Shown here piece after piece: positions 1 through 10,883 of a stretch of DNA of 64,000 nt. The position numbers and the translations under genes were made by a program. The number at the start of each line of letters is the position of its first letter. The first letter of the stretch is position 1. Origin of the DNA: Roseomonas nitratireducens (GTDB taxonomy: Bacteria; Pseudomonadota; Alphaproteobacteria; Acetobacterales; Acetobacteraceae); the NCBI RefSeq assembly GCF_017813355.1, contig NZ_JAGIYZ010000002.1, positions 186,001 through 250,000 of the forward strand, written 5' to 3'. The notes beneath the pieces are model-generated. The model had not been told where the DNA came from, searched no databases, and saw only the letters and a list, made by a program, of their open reading frames with translations.

Positions 1-104
1 ATGGCGAAGGCGCGGAAGGTGGCGTTCAGTCCGGCCTCGATCGCCGCCCAGCCATCGACCAGCGTATTGTCCCAGTCCCAGAGGATCGCCGCCGGGCGGC
101 TCAT
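1..104 (-). CDS. HAD-family hydrolase, N-terminal fragment (cut by window edge)
   Basis: Only the first 34 or so codons are inside the window. The start of the protein reads MSRPAAILWDWDNTLVDGW, which contains the HAD motif I (DWDNT, DxDxT/V) expected at the N-terminus of a haloacid-dehalogenase-type phosphatase, where the first Asp is the nucleophile. The ATG overlaps the stop of the SnoaL-like gene upstream (ATGA), so it is probably the last visible gene of the dat operon. In alphaproteobacteria such enzymes are often phosphoglycolate-phosphatase-like, but the substrate cannot be read from this fragment. Confidence 0.75.
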   Translation of the reverse strand, partial: MSRPAAILWDWDNTLVDGWAAIEAGLNATFRAFA

Positions 105-508
105 GCGTGCAGCTGCGCCAGCAGCCCGCGCATGTCGCCCATCACCCAGAGATCGGCGATCCGCCCCTCTCGCATCGTGAAGAAGCCGACGCCTTCCCAG
201 GCGAGCGTCCTGCCGCTCGGCGGCACGTCGAGGAACGGCCCGGCATCGTGCCGGCCGGAGAAGCCGATCCTGGTCGCGACCTTGTCGCCTTCGGCCACTA
301 GGTCGCGGATCTCGCAGCGGTATTCCCCGAAGGCGTCGCGCACGCTGCGGACATAGGCGGCATAGGCGTCGTGGCCGCGCATCACCTGGCCGAAGGTGCC
401 GCGGAAGGCGACGTCCTCGGTCATCAGCGCGGGCAGGCGCGACAGGTCGCCCTTCTCCCACAGATCGGCATAGAAGGCGCGGATGGTCGCCGCGTTGGTC
501 GTGCTCAC
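101..508 (-). CDS. SnoaL-like / nuclear transport factor 2-like protein
   Basis: A 135-aa protein from a GTG start that overlaps the stop of dat by four bases (GTGA). It has the SnoaL/ketosteroid-isomerase-like pattern: an N-terminal helix (IRAFYADLWEKGD), an 'EDVAFRGTFG' strand, a central GHDAYAAYVRSVRDAFGE helix and a C-terminal 'GRIADLWVMGDMRG' strand. Members of this fold are small hydrolases or isomerases, or have no known activity; the substrate is unknown. A longer open frame continues upstream into dat, but its extra residues are Arg/Pro-rich shadow coding, so the GTG start is preferred. Confidence 0.75.
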   Translation of the reverse strand: MSTTNAATIRAFYADLWEKGDLSRLPALMTEDVAFRGTFGQVMRGHDAYAAYVRSVRDAFGEYRCEIRDLVAEGDKVATRIGFSGRHDAGPFLDVPPSGRTLAWEGVGFFTMREGRIADLWVMGDMRGLLAQLHA

Positions 509-1377
509 GCGGCGTTCTTCAGCCCGCCCTTCACGTGCCGGGCGAAGATCTCGAACAGCTGGCGCACGACGGGGCCGACCTTGCCGTCGCCCACGGGCTG
601 GCCGTCGATCTTCACGATCGGCTTCACGAAGGAGGTGGCGGAGGTGATGAAGGCCTCCCGCGCGCGGCGCATCTCGTCCAGCGAGAATTCGCGCAGGTCG
701 ATCGGGATGCCGGCCTGGCGCAGTTCCTCGATCAGCGCGGCGCGGGTGCAGCCGGGCAGGATCGCGTGGTCGAGGTGGCGGACGCGGATCGTCCCGTGCT
801 CGTCCACGATCCAGAACGACGTCGCGGCCCCTTCGGTGACCATCTTCGTGTCCGGGTCGTAGAGCACGGCCTCGATCGCGCCGACTTCCTTCGCCGCCTG
901 GCGGGCGAGGCAATTGGGCAGCAGGTTCACGGTCTTGATGTCGCAGCGCGCCCAGCGCAAGTCGGGCTGGGTGATCGCGGCCGCGCCCCAGGTGTCGACA
1001 TTGGTCGGATAGGGCGCGATGCGCTTGATGGTCACGACCAGCGCCGGCGGCACGGGCTTGCCGGGGAAGGCATGGTCGCGCCGCGCCACGCCGCGCGTGA
1101 CCTGCATGTACAGCAGCCCTTCGGTGACGCGGTTGCGCCGGGCCACTTCCCGCAGCACGAGCCGCAGCGCGGCGCGCGACATCGGCATGGGCAGGCGGAT
1201 CTCGCGCAGGGACCGCTCCAGCCGGTCGAGGTGCAGGTCCTCGTCGATGTAGCGGCCGTCATACAGGTGGACGACCTCGTAGATGCCGTCGCCGAACTGG
1301 TAGCCGCGATCCTCGATGTTCACGGCAGCCTCGGGCTGCGGCAGGTAGCGGCCGTTGACGTAGGCGATGCGGGACAT
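505..1377 (-). CDS. dat: D-amino-acid aminotransferase (class IV PLP)
   Basis: 290 aa, a normal length for D-alanine aminotransferases. The N-terminus (AYVNGRYLP ... EDRGYQFGDGIYEV) and the block DIKTVNLLPN (146-155) are class IV aminotransferase hallmarks; Lys148 should form the Schiff base with PLP. The family interconverts D-alanine and alpha-ketoglutarate with D-glutamate and pyruvate, supplying D-Glu and D-Ala for peptidoglycan. It lies 11 bases downstream of ntrX on the same strand, an arrangement common in Rhodospirillales. A branched-chain or aminodeoxychorismate enzyme of the same fold is possible but less likely given the 'IKTVNLLPN' context. Confidence 0.88.
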   Translation of the reverse strand: MSRIAYVNGRYLPQPEAAVNIEDRGYQFGDGIYEVVHLYDGRYIDEDLHLDRLERSLREIRLPMPMSRAALRLVLREVARRNRVTEGLLYMQVTRGVARRDHAFPGKPVPPALVVTIKRIAPYPTNVDTWGAAAITQPDLRWARCDIKTVNLLPNCLARQAAKEVGAIEAVLYDPDTKMVTEGAATSFWIVDEHGTIRVRHLDHAILPGCTRAALIEELRQAGIPIDLREFSLDEMRRAREAFITSATSFVKPIVKIDGQPVGDGKVGPVVRQLFEIFARHVKGGLKNAA

Positions 1378-1388
1378 GGCGCGGTCCT

Positions 1389-2804
1389 TCAGGGGGCGGT
1401 GGCGGCGGGCGCGGCGACGCGGTCCTCCGCCTGCACGCCGAGGAATTTCAGCTTCCGGTGCAGCGCGCTGCGCTCCATGCCGACGAAGTTCGCGGTGCGG
1501 CTGATGTTGCCGCCGAAGCGCAGCAACTGCGCTTCCAGGTACTGGCGCTCGAACAGCTCCCGCGCCTCGCGCAGCGGCAGCGTCATGATCTCGCTCGACC
1601 GGTCGAGCTTGAGCACCGCCGGCGCGGCCGCGCCGACCTGCGGCGGCAGCATGTCCGGCCGGATCGCGTCCCGCGCATCGCCCGGCGCCATGATCAGCAG
1701 CCAGTCGATCAGGTTGCGCAGCTCGCGGACATTGCCCGGCCAGTCATAGGCCTGCATGGCGGCGAGCGCGTCCTCGCTCAGCTCGCGCGAGGCCATGCCG
1801 GTCGTCTCGGCCGAGCGGCCCATGAAGTGCCGCGCGAGCACGGGCACGTCCTCCCGCCGCTCGCGCAACGCGGGGACGCGCAGCGGCACGACGGCGAGGC
1901 GATAGAACAGGTCCTCCCGGAACCGGCCGGCCGCGATCTCGGCCGACAGGTCGCGGTTGGTGGTGGACAGCACGCGCACATCCACCTTCACCCGCGTGCC
2001 GCCGCCCAGCCGCTCGAAGCCCTGTTCCTGCAGCGCGCGGACGATCTTGCCCTGGGTCTCGATCGGCATGTCCGCCACTTCGTCGAGCAGCAGCGTCCCG
2101 CCATGGGCGCGTTCCAGCACGCCGGCGCGGCGCGGCTGGGCGATCGGGTCCGCCCCGGCATCGACGCCGAACAGTTCTTCCTCGAACCGCGCCGGGTTCA
2201 GCGTCGCGCAGTTCAGCACCAGGAAGGGCCCGTCCGCGCGGCGGGACCGGGCGTGGATCATGCGCGCGGCGACTTCCTTGCCCGCGCCGGCGGGGCCCGT
2301 GATCAGCACGCGCGAGCCGGTCGGCGCGACGCGCTCGATCGAGGCGCGCAGCTGGCCGAGCGGGCCGGAGGCGCCGACGAGGTCCGTCTCCGGCCCCGCG
2401 CGCAGCCGCAGCTCGCTGTTCTCCCGCCGCAGCCGCGCGGCTTCCAGCGCGCGGGAGACTATGAGCAGCAGCCGGTCCGACTTGAAGGGCTTCTCGATGA
2501 AGTCGTAGGCGCCCTGCTGGATCGCCTGGACCGCAGTCTCGATCGTGCCGTGGCCCGAGATCATGATGACCGGGACGACCGGTTCCTCGGAATGCAGCGC
2601 CTGGAGGATGCCGAGGCCGTCGAGGCGCGAATTCTGCAGCCAGATGTCGAGGATGACGAGCGAGGGACGACGCTGGCGGAAGGCCGCGATCGCCGTATCG
2701 GCGTTGTGGGCCTGGCGCGTCTCGTAGCCCTCGTCCGACAGGATCCCCTCGATCAGGGTCCTGATGTCGGGCTCGTCGTCCACGATCAGGATCTCATGCG
2801 CCAT
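1389..2804 (-). CDS. ntrX: Nitrogen-regulation response regulator NtrX
   Basis: 471 aa: receiver domain (about 1-120, phospho-acceptor Asp53 in LVILDIWL), sigma54-type AAA+ domain (Walker A GPAGAGKE at 170-177; Walker [10 protein letters not shown] near 240) and a C-terminal Fis-type helix-turn-helix (about 430-456). The GAFTGA loop used to contact sigma54 is missing: the corresponding stretch, about 214-224, reads [10 protein letters not shown]. Absence of this loop is known for alphaproteobacterial NtrX, which can act without sigma54. The ATG overlaps the end of ntrY by 11 bases, so the two-component pair is co-translated. It responds to NtrY and affects nitrogen, redox and envelope genes in relatives. 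Confidence 0.95.
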   Translation of the reverse strand: MAHEILIVDDEPDIRTLIEGILSDEGYETRQAHNADTAIAAFRQRRPSLVILDIWLQNSRLDGLGILQALHSEEPVVPVIMISGHGTIETAVQAIQQGAYDFIEKPFKSDRLLLIVSRALEAARLRRENSELRLRAGPETDLVGASGPLGQLRASIERVAPTGSRVLITGPAGAGKEVAARMIHARSRRADGPFLVLNCATLNPARFEEELFGVDAGADPIAQPRRAGVLERAHGGTLLLDEVADMPIETQGKIVRALQEQGFERLGGGTRVKVDVRVLSTTNRDLSAEIAAGRFREDLFYRLAVVPLRVPALRERREDVPVLARHFMGRSAETTGMASRELSEDALAAMQAYDWPGNVRELRNLIDWLLIMAPGDARDAIRPDMLPPQVGAAAPAVLKLDRSSEIMTLPLREARELFERQYLEAQLLRFGGNISRTANFVGMERSALHRKLKFLGVQAEDRVAAPAATAP

Positions 2805-5115
2805 GCGCGACCTTCGCTCCCTCTCCGGCCCGGGCCGATTCGCCCCCCTCGGTGCTTGTTCCGCCGGCGGCGCGCAGCGGCAGGATCAGGGAAACCCTGG
2901 CGCCGGGGCCGTCCTTGCGGTCCTCCAGCGCGAGCCTCCCGCCATGGTCCTCCATGATCTTCTTCACGATGGCAAGGCCAAGACCCGTCCCCTTCGCCTT
3001 ATGAGTGACATAGGGCTCGGTCAGGCGGTCCCGGTCCTCCTCCCCGGGGAGGCCGACTCCGTCGTCCTCGACGGTGATCGCGACCTCCCCCTCCCGCTCC
3101 GTGACCGTGGCGCGGATCTGGCCAGCCCCGTCGGCGGCCCGCATCGCGACCGCGTCGGCGGCGTTCTGGAGAAGGTTGGTCAGCGCCTGGCCGATCAGCC
3201 GGCGGTCGCAGGGCACGCGCGGGGGCAGTTCCGCATAGGCGGTCTCGTAGGCGATCTCGGGGTGGGCATCGCGCTGCAGCACCAGCGCTTCCCGCAGGAG
3301 CTGGTTCGCGTCCTCCGGCCGGATGACCGGCTGGGGCATCCGCGCGAAGGCGGAGAATTCATCGACCATCCGGCCGATGTCGCCCACCTGGCGGACGATG
3401 GTGTCGGTGCACTGTCGGAAGGTGTCGGGGTCGTCCGTGATCTGCTTGAGGTAGCGGCGCTTGAGCCGCTCCGCGCTCAGCTGGATCGGCGTCAGCGGGT
3501 TCTTGATCTCGTGCGCGATGCGCCGCGCCACATCCGCCCAGGCCGCCTTGCGCTGGGCGGAGACGAGTTCCGTCACGTCGTCGAAGGTCAGGACATAGCC
3601 GTCGACGCGCCCGCCCTGCATCTCGGCGCCCAGGCGCGCGAGCAGCGTGCGCCGCGCCGTCGGCGGGCCCGACCGGATCTCGGCCGTCTGCGGCCTGTCG
3701 GGGCTGGCGCGCGCGGCTTCGATCAGCGGGGCGAATTCGGGCGCGACGCCGGCCAGCGGCAGGCCGATCGCGGCGTCGAGGTCGACGCCGAGCAGCGCCG
3801 CCGCCGAGCGGTTCGGCAGGTTCACCCGCATCTCGGCATCCAGGCCGATCACGCCCGCCGAGACGCCGGCGAGCACGGTTTCCGTGAAGCGGCGCCGCTC
3901 GTCGATCTGGCGATAGGCCTCCATCAGCTCCCCGCGCTGGGCGGAGAGCTGGCTCGTCATGCGGTTGAAGGCACGCGACAGGCTGGCGACCTCGTCATCG
4001 GCCTCCCCTTCCTGCACGCGGGTCGAAAGGTCGCCCGCGCGCACGCGCTCCGCCGCGGTGATCAGGCGGGATATCGGCCCGGCGATGCGGTTCGCGATCA
4101 GCAGGCCGAGCAGCACGGCGGCCAGCAGCACGAGCAGCGTGGCGATCGCGAAGATCAGCACGAAGGTGATCTGCAGGTCGCCCTGGTTGCGGTCCAGCCG
4201 GTCGTATTCCTGGAAGGCCAATTCCGTCGTGCGCATGTGCTCGAGCACGCCGGGGTCGACCGGCCGCGCGATCTGCAGCAGCAGCCCGGGCGGGATGTTG
4301 AGCGCGACGACGGCGCGCACCCGCCCTTCCCCGCTTTCGCCCGGCATCACCACCACCTCGCCCGCGCGGACCGATTCGATCGCCCAGGCGGGCATGGCTT
4401 CCACCACGCTGCCGGTGGTCAGCCCCGCGCTCGCCACGACCTGGCCGAGCGTGGGTTCGAAGACGATCGATTCCGTCAGGCCGCGGAAGGCGGTGTGGGT
4501 GGCGAGCAGCCGTGCGAAGGCGATGCCGTTGTCCGGCAGCAGCACCTGCGCCGCCCGGTTCAGGTCGTTGGCCATCGCCAGGATGTCGGCGCGGATCGTG
4601 TTGCGGTGTTCCTCGAGATAGGCGCGGGAGGCGACGAGGGAGGCCTCCAGCGTCCCGCGCACCCGGTCGCTGAACCAGGACTGGATGCCGAGGTTGAAGA
4701 ACACCGCCGAGAAGCCCGCCACCAGGATGGCCGGCACCACCGCGACCACGCCGAACAGCAGCACCAGCCGCACATGCAGCCGCGACCCGGCCGAGCCCCG
4801 CCGCCGTTCCACCCACATGCGCACCACGCGCGCGGCGAAGGAGGCGGCGAGCAGCAGCAGCACCGCGAGGTTGGCGAGGATGATCCCCACCACCTCCCCC
4901 GGGCTGGTGGGCCCGAGCGGCGTCCCGCCCGACAGCACGATGAAGGTGGCGATGCCGAGCAGCAGGGCCACGACCGCGAGCGCGATCGTCATGCCGCCGC
5001 CCTGCAGCCGTTCGGCGAGGCGCCAGCGCCAGGAGGGCGGTGCCGCGCCCCCATCCTCGCGCGCCGCGGCGCGCGCGGCCGGGCGTCCGGCCCGGCGGCG
5101 GAACAGGCCCGTCAT
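2794..5115 (-). CDS. ntrY: Sensor histidine kinase NtrY
   Basis: 773 aa, standard NtrY size. Several hydrophobic segments lie in the N-terminal 300 residues (for example about 40-60, 75-100, 120-150 and 280-310) around a periplasmic region. They are followed by a HAMP linker (NRIAGPISRLITAAERVRAGD), a PAS domain (RRFTETVLAGVSAGVIGLDAE), HisKA with the phospho-His in RIAHEIKNPLTPIQ (near residue 534) and HATPase_c with N, G1 (DDGVGLP) and G2 (KGTGLGLAIVKKIM) boxes. It is the membrane kinase partner of NtrX, encoded 19 bases downstream of ntrC in one operon. Confidence 0.95.
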   Translation of the reverse strand: MTGLFRRRAGRPAARAAAREDGGAAPPSWRWRLAERLQGGGMTIALAVVALLLGIATFIVLSGGTPLGPTSPGEVVGIILANLAVLLLLAASFAARVVRMWVERRRGSAGSRLHVRLVLLFGVVAVVPAILVAGFSAVFFNLGIQSWFSDRVRGTLEASLVASRAYLEEHRNTIRADILAMANDLNRAAQVLLPDNGIAFARLLATHTAFRGLTESIVFEPTLGQVVASAGLTTGSVVEAMPAWAIESVRAGEVVVMPGESGEGRVRAVVALNIPPGLLLQIARPVDPGVLEHMRTTELAFQEYDRLDRNQGDLQITFVLIFAIATLLVLLAAVLLGLLIANRIAGPISRLITAAERVRAGDLSTRVQEGEADDEVASLSRAFNRMTSQLSAQRGELMEAYRQIDERRRFTETVLAGVSAGVIGLDAEMRVNLPNRSAAALLGVDLDAAIGLPLAGVAPEFAPLIEAARASPDRPQTAEIRSGPPTARRTLLARLGAEMQGGRVDGYVLTFDDVTELVSAQRKAAWADVARRIAHEIKNPLTPIQLSAERLKRRYLKQITDDPDTFRQCTDTIVRQVGDIGRMVDEFSAFARMPQPVIRPEDANQLLREALVLQRDAHPEIAYETAYAELPPRVPCDRRLIGQALTNLLQNAADAVAMRAADGAGQIRATVTEREGEVAITVEDDGVGLPGEEDRDRLTEPYVTHKAKGTGLGLAIVKKIMEDHGGRLALEDRKDGPGARVSLILPLRAAGGTSTEGGESARAGEGAKVAHGA

Positions 5116-5134
5116 GTCAGGGCCCGCGCATGGG

Positions 5135-6576
<1,442 letters not shown>

Positions 6577-6580
<4 letters not shown>

Positions 6581-7713
6581 TGGGATGTCCCGAGGACTCC
6601 GGGCGGCGGCGCTGGCAGGGAAAGGCGGAAGACGGTGCGCCCCGGGCGGCTGTCGCATTCGATCAGCCCGCCCTGGTCGGCCACCAGCTTCGCCACGAGC
6701 GCGAGGCCGAGCCCCTGTCCCCCCCGCTTCGTGGACACGAAGGGTTCAAAAAGCGTGCCGCGGACTTCGTCCGCGATTCCAGGCCCGTTGTCGCGCACGC
6801 TCACCTGCAGCGGCAGGTGAACACGTTCGGAGGAACCGGGCACGGCGATGCGCACGCCATGATGATAGGCCGTGGCGAGCACGATCTCCCCGCCCAGCGG
6901 GTCGACCGCTTCTGCCGCATTCTTCACCAGATTGAGCAGGATCTGCACAAGCAGATCCCTGTTGCCCCAGACCGGCGGGAGCGAGGGGTCGTATTCCTCG
7001 GTGATGCGGAGATGCGATGCGAAGCCGTTCGCCGCGATCCGCTTCACGTGGTCCAGCACCTGGTGGATGTTCACCGGCGCCAGTTCGACCGGGCGGTCGG
7101 AGAACATGTCCAGCCGCTCCACCAGGCCGCGGATGCGGTCGGCCTCGTCCTGGATCAGCTGGCACAGTTCCCGGTCGCCTTCCTGCGCGTTCTGCTCGAG
7201 CAACTGCGCCGCGCCGCGGATGCCGGAGAGCGGGTTCTTCACCTCATGCGCCAGCATCGCCGCCATGGCGGAGGCGCCGCGCGCCGCGCCGCGGAAATTC
7301 AGCGTCCGGTCGAGCATCTGCGCCGTCGAGGAATCCTGGAAGGTCAGCACGACGCCGCCGGCGAGTTCCGGCAGCGGCGCCGCGTGAACGCTGACGCCCC
7401 GGCGCGACAGGCGCGGGCTTTCGAGCGCGAGGTCGTGGTCCGACACCCGCGCATCCATGCGCCGCACCTGCGCGATGACGGCGAAGATGCGGCTGTCCTC
7501 CGGCAGCAGGTCGGTCAGCCGAAGCTGCGCCAGCGAGGCGATCGAGGTCTGGAGGAACTGCTCCGCCGCGGCATTGGCGTTGATGAAGCGATCCTCGGGG
7601 TCCAGCACCACGACCGGCACCGGGATGGCGCCAAGGATCGCGGCGGCTTCCGGCACCGGCCGGCCGCGCCAGCCGGAAGGTCGGGCGGCGCGGCGCAGCA
7701 ACCCGGGCTTCAT
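6577..7713 (-). CDS. ntrB: Nitrogen-regulation histidine kinase NtrB (NR-II)
   Basis: 378 aa, soluble (no membrane segments). PAS domain ([20 protein letters not shown] onward), HisKA with phospho-His156 in [15 protein letters not shown], and HATPase_c with DNGPGIADE and [15 protein letters not shown] boxes. NtrB phosphorylates or dephosphorylates NtrC under control of PII proteins. The start chosen is the ATG overlapping the dusB stop (ATGA at 7710-7713); the longer open frame upstream is an antisense-like Arg/Pro-rich shadow of dusB. Gene order dusB-ntrB-ntrC is the classic alphaproteobacterial nifR3-ntrBC operon. Confidence 0.95.
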
Positions 7714-8771
7714 GCCGCCATGCGCTCCTCGCCCGCCGCGCGGAAGGAGTCGCGCACGACCTCGACGCCCTGCTCGATCAGCGGGTCGTAGAAGCTGTCG
7801 ATCAGCGCGCGGACCGAGTCCGGCGTGTCGCAGCGGTTCACCTGCGCGCGGAACTCGCCCGAGCCCGGCAGGCCCTTCGAGTACCAGGCGACATGCTTGC
7901 GCGCGAGCCGCACGCCGGGCTCCGTGCCGTGGTGCAGCAGCACGTCCTCGTAGTGCTGAAGCAAGATGCGCTTCTGTTCCTCGAGCGCGGGTTCGGACGC
8001 ATCCTCCCCGCGCAGCCGCGCGGCGACGGTGGCGGGGAACCAGGGGCGGCCGTAGCAGCCGCGGCCGATCATGACGCCATCCGCGCCGGACCGGCGCAGG
8101 GCCTCGACCGCATCCTCGACCGTGACGATGTCGCCATTGGCGATGACCGGGATGCGCACCGCCGCCTTCACCCCCGCGATGAAGTCCCAATCCGCCGTGC
8201 CGGTGTAGAACATCTGGCGCGTGCGGCCATGGACCGTCACCAGCCGGATGCCGCTTTCCTCGGCGATGCGCGCGAGGCGCGGCGCGTTCAGGCTGTTGTG
8301 GTCCCAGCCCATGCGCATCTTGAGCGTGACGGGCACGGACACGGCGCGCGCCGTCGCTTCCAGGATGCGCGCGGCGGCGATCTCGTCGCGCATCAGCGCG
8401 CTGCCCGCGCTCTGCCCGACGGCGACCTTCTTCACCGGGCAGCCGAAATTGATGTCGACGATCGCCGCACCCCGGTCGACGGCCAGCCGCGCCGCCTCGG
8501 CCATGGTCTGCGGGTCGCACCCGGCGAGCTGGACCGAAGCCGGGCCGCCGAAGCCGTCCACCTCGGCCATCTTCAGCGTCTGCCGGTTCTCCCGCACCAT
8601 GGCCTGGGAGGCGATCATCTCGCTGACGACCATCGGCGCGCCGAGGCCGCGGGCGAGGCGTCGGAACGGCAGGTCGGTCACGCCCGACATGGGGGCGAGG
8701 ATGACCGGCGTGTCGATCACCACCCCGCCGAGGTCGATCGGCGGCAGCGGGCGCGCGGGGGTGTTGCTCAT
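7710..8771 (-). CDS. dusB: tRNA-dihydrouridine synthase (DusB/NifR3)
   Basis: 353 aa. Start ATG gives [16 protein letters not shown], followed by the FMN/TIM-barrel signature [32 protein letters not shown] holds the catalytic Cys of the Dus family; [21 protein letters not shown] and [11 protein letters not shown] are further conserved blocks. It reduces uridines in the tRNA D-loop with FMN and NADPH. It heads the ntr operon. A 165-bp non-coding gap separates it from the divergent ispDF and should hold the promoters of both transcripts, though no clear -35/-10 can be assigned by eye. Confidence 0.95.
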   Translation of the reverse strand: MSNTPARPLPPIDLGGVVIDTPVILAPMSGVTDLPFRRLARGLGAPMVVSEMIASQAMVRENRQTLKMAEVDGFGGPASVQLAGCDPQTMAEAARLAVDRGAAIVDINFGCPVKKVAVGQSAGSALMRDEIAAARILEATARAVSVPVTLKMRMGWDHNSLNAPRLARIAEESGIRLVTVHGRTRQMFYTGTADWDFIAGVKAAVRIPVIANGDIVTVEDAVEALRRSGADGVMIGRGCYGRPWFPATVAARLRGEDASEPALEEQKRILLQHYEDVLLHHGTEPGVRLARKHVAWYSKGLPGSGEFRAQVNRCDTPDSVRALIDSFYDPLIEQGVEVVRDSFRAAGEERMAA

Positions 8772-8936
8772 GATTTGTGCAGGATAGGGGGTCGGCGGCA
8801 GTCGCGCAACGGCAGCGTGGCCGGATTGCCACGCAAATCGCCATATGGGCGCGGCGGCGTCGCGCGGCCGAACGCGACGCCGCGGCATCGGGCGCCCCGG
8901 ATACACGGGCCGCCGGTTTCTCCCTACAAGACGCGG

Positions 8937-10097
8937 ATGCGCGTCATCGCCCTTCTCATGGCCGCGGGCAGCGGCAGCCGCTTCGGCGGGCCCACCCCGA
9001 AGCAATACCTCCCGCTGCTCGGCCGCCCCGTGCTGCGGCACGCGGCGGAAGCGCTGCTCGCCGGCGGGCACGTCGCCGCCCTGCTGCCGGTGGTGCCGGA
9101 AGGGGAGCAGGCCCATGTCGCCGCGCTGCTCGACGGCCTGCCCGCCCTGCCGCCCGTGGCCGGCGGCGCGACGCGGGCCGCCAGCGTGCGCGCCGGCCTC
9201 GCCGCGCTGGCAGCCGACCCGCCGGACGCGGTGCTGGTGCATGACGCGGCGCGGCCCGTGGTGCCCGACGGCACCATCCCCGCCCTGCTCGCGGCGCTGG
9301 CCGGGGCGCCGGGCGCCATCCCGGCCCAGCCGGTGACGGACACGCTCAAGCGCGGCGCGGCCGGGCGCATCGTCGAGACCGTGCCGCGCGAGGGGCTGTT
9401 CCGCGCCCAGACGCCGCAGGCCTTCCGCTACGACGCCCTCGTCGCTGCGCATGCATCCGGGGATGCGGGGGCGACCGACGACGCCGCGCTGCTCGAAGCC
9501 GCGGGCGCGGCGGTCGCGCTCGTGCCGGGCGCGGAGGCGAACATCAAGATCACCTGGCCGGAGGACCTCGTCCGCGTGGAAGCCCATCTCGCCGCCCGCC
9601 TCGTCCCCCGCATGGGCACGGGCTTCGACGTCCATCGCCTGGTCGAGGGCCGTCCGCTGATCCTGTGCGGGGTGACGGTGCCGCATCCGCTCGGCCTCGA
9701 CGGGCATTCGGATGCCGATGTCGGGATCCACGCGCTGTGCGACGCGATCTACGGCGCGCTCGCCGAAGGCGACATCGGCCGCTGGTTCCCGCCCTCCGAG
9801 TCCCAGTGGAAGGACGCCGACAGCGCGCGCTTCCTGCGCCATGCGGCCGGGCGCATCGCCGCGCGCGGGGGCGTGCTGGCGAATGTCGACGTCACGCTGA
9901 TCTGCGAGCGGCCCAAGATCACCCCGCATGCCCCCGCGATGCGCGCGCGGCTGGCCGAATTGCTGGGCGTCGGCATCGACGCCGTCTCGGTCAAGGCGAC
10001 GACGACCGAGCGCCTGGGCTTCCCCGGGCGTGGGGAGGGCATCGCGGCGCAGGCGGCGGCGGTGGTCCTGGTGCCGGCCGGACCCGTCTCGAAATAG
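8937..10097 (+). CDS. ispDF: Bifunctional IspD/IspF (MEP pathway)
   Basis: 386 aa fusion. Residues 1 to about 220 are IspD (2-C-methyl-D-erythritol 4-phosphate cytidylyltransferase): [17 protein letters not shown] nucleotide loop and [13 protein letters not shown]. From residue 226 ([10 protein letters not shown]) the protein is IspF (2-C-methyl-D-erythritol 2,4-cyclodiphosphate synthase), with the metal ligands in GFDVHR and the [16 protein letters not shown] block. The fusion is common in alphaproteobacteria and catalyses two non-consecutive steps of isoprenoid precursor synthesis. Start is the ATG before [10 protein letters not shown]; the open frame upstream is antisense to dusB. Confidence 0.96.
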   Translation: MRVIALLMAAGSGSRFGGPTPKQYLPLLGRPVLRHAAEALLAGGHVAALLPVVPEGEQAHVAALLDGLPALPPVAGGATRAASVRAGLAALAADPPDAVLVHDAARPVVPDGTIPALLAALAGAPGAIPAQPVTDTLKRGAAGRIVETVPREGLFRAQTPQAFRYDALVAAHASGDAGATDDAALLEAAGAAVALVPGAEANIKITWPEDLVRVEAHLAARLVPRMGTGFDVHRLVEGRPLILCGVTVPHPLGLDGHSDADVGIHALCDAIYGALAEGDIGRWFPPSESQWKDADSARFLRHAAGRIAARGGVLANVDVTLICERPKITPHAPAMRARLAELLGVGIDAVSVKATTTERLGFPGRGEGIAAQAAAVVLVPAGPVSK

Positions 10098-10120
10098 CGA
10101 TCCGGGGAATCGCTTCTTTT
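10096..10120 (+). terminator. Weak intrinsic terminator after ispDF
   Basis: Directly at the ispDF stop, AGCGAT and ATCGCT form a 6-bp stem around a 7-base loop and are followed by TCTTTT. The stem is short for such GC-rich DNA, so termination may be partial and the HD-GYP gene 64 bases downstream could be read through. Confidence 0.45.
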
Positions 10121-10160
10121 ACGAGACAGCCCGTCCATGTAACCTGCGGTGGAACGCCCG

Positions 10161-10883
10161 ATGGGACATGCCATGACGGCGAGCATGGACAAGCTGGCCT
10201 CGCCCCTTGGGGGCACCGGAAAGGGCAGCGGCACGCCGGGCGATGGTCCCGGCGGCCCCTGGATGGTGGTGGCCCGCCTGCCGGGCCTTGCCGCCCTGCA
10301 TGAGGAAGCGCTCGCCGGCATGCTCGCCCGGCTGACCGCGACCGATCCGGAAGGCCCGGACCATCCGATGCGGGTCGGGCGCGTCGCGGCCATGCTCGCG
10401 GCGGAATTCGGCCTGGATGGCGGGCAATGCGACCTGCTGGCGCGCGCCGCCACGCTGCACGACGTGGGCAAGCTTGCCATGCCCGCCGATGTGTTCGGCC
10501 ATCGGCACGTGCTGGACCCCGCGGCGCGGCGGGAGATGGAGCGCCACACCCTGCTCGGCGCCGCCCTCCTTGCCCATGCGACCGCGCCCTGGATCCGCCT
10601 CGGCGCGCTGATCGCGCTGACGCATCACGAAAGGTGGGATGGCAGCGGGTATCCGGACGGGCTGAGCGGGGAGGAGATCCCCCTCGCCGCGCGGCTGGTC
10701 GCGGTGGCCGATGTCTACGACGCGCTGCGGTCCGAACGGCCCTACAAGGGCGCGCAGGATCATGACGAGGCGATGCGACGCATCCTCGAGGGCGACGACC
10801 GCATCAGGCCGGGCCAGTTCGACCCCGCCGTGCTGGCGGCCCTGCAGCGCAGGGCGCCGGACATCGCCCTTCTACCCCGCTGA
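10161..10883 (+). CDS. HD-GYP domain cyclic-di-GMP phosphodiesterase (probable)
   Basis: About 240 aa with an HD domain. The HD pair is at 100-101 (LHDVGKL), a second metal-binding block is HHERWDGSGYPDGL (155 onward, containing the GYP residues that define HD-GYP) and the third is ARLVAVADVYDALRSERPYK. HD-GYP enzymes hydrolyse c-di-GMP to pGpG or GMP. No sensor domain is present; the first 50 residues are low-complexity, so input probably comes from a partner. The start is uncertain: GTG 10149, ATG 10161, 10173 and 10185 are all in frame; 10161 has a GGTGGA eight bases upstream. Its 3' end overlaps the opposing GGDEF-EAL gene by 12 bases. Confidence 0.85.
   Translation: MGHAMTASMDKLASPLGGTGKGSGTPGDGPGGPWMVVARLPGLAALHEEALAGMLARLTATDPEGPDHPMRVGRVAAMLAAEFGLDGGQCDLLARAATLHDVGKLAMPADVFGHRHVLDPAARREMERHTLLGAALLAHATAPWIRLGALIALTHHERWDGSGYPDGLSGEEIPLAARLVAVADVYDALRSERPYKGAQDHDEAMRRILEGDDRIRPGQFDPAVLAALQRRAPDIALLPR

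Noticed and set aside
7714-8844. N-terminal extension of ntrB across dusB
   Set aside because: Arg/Pro/Gly-rich shadow of dusB; the ATGA overlap gives the expected NtrB length.
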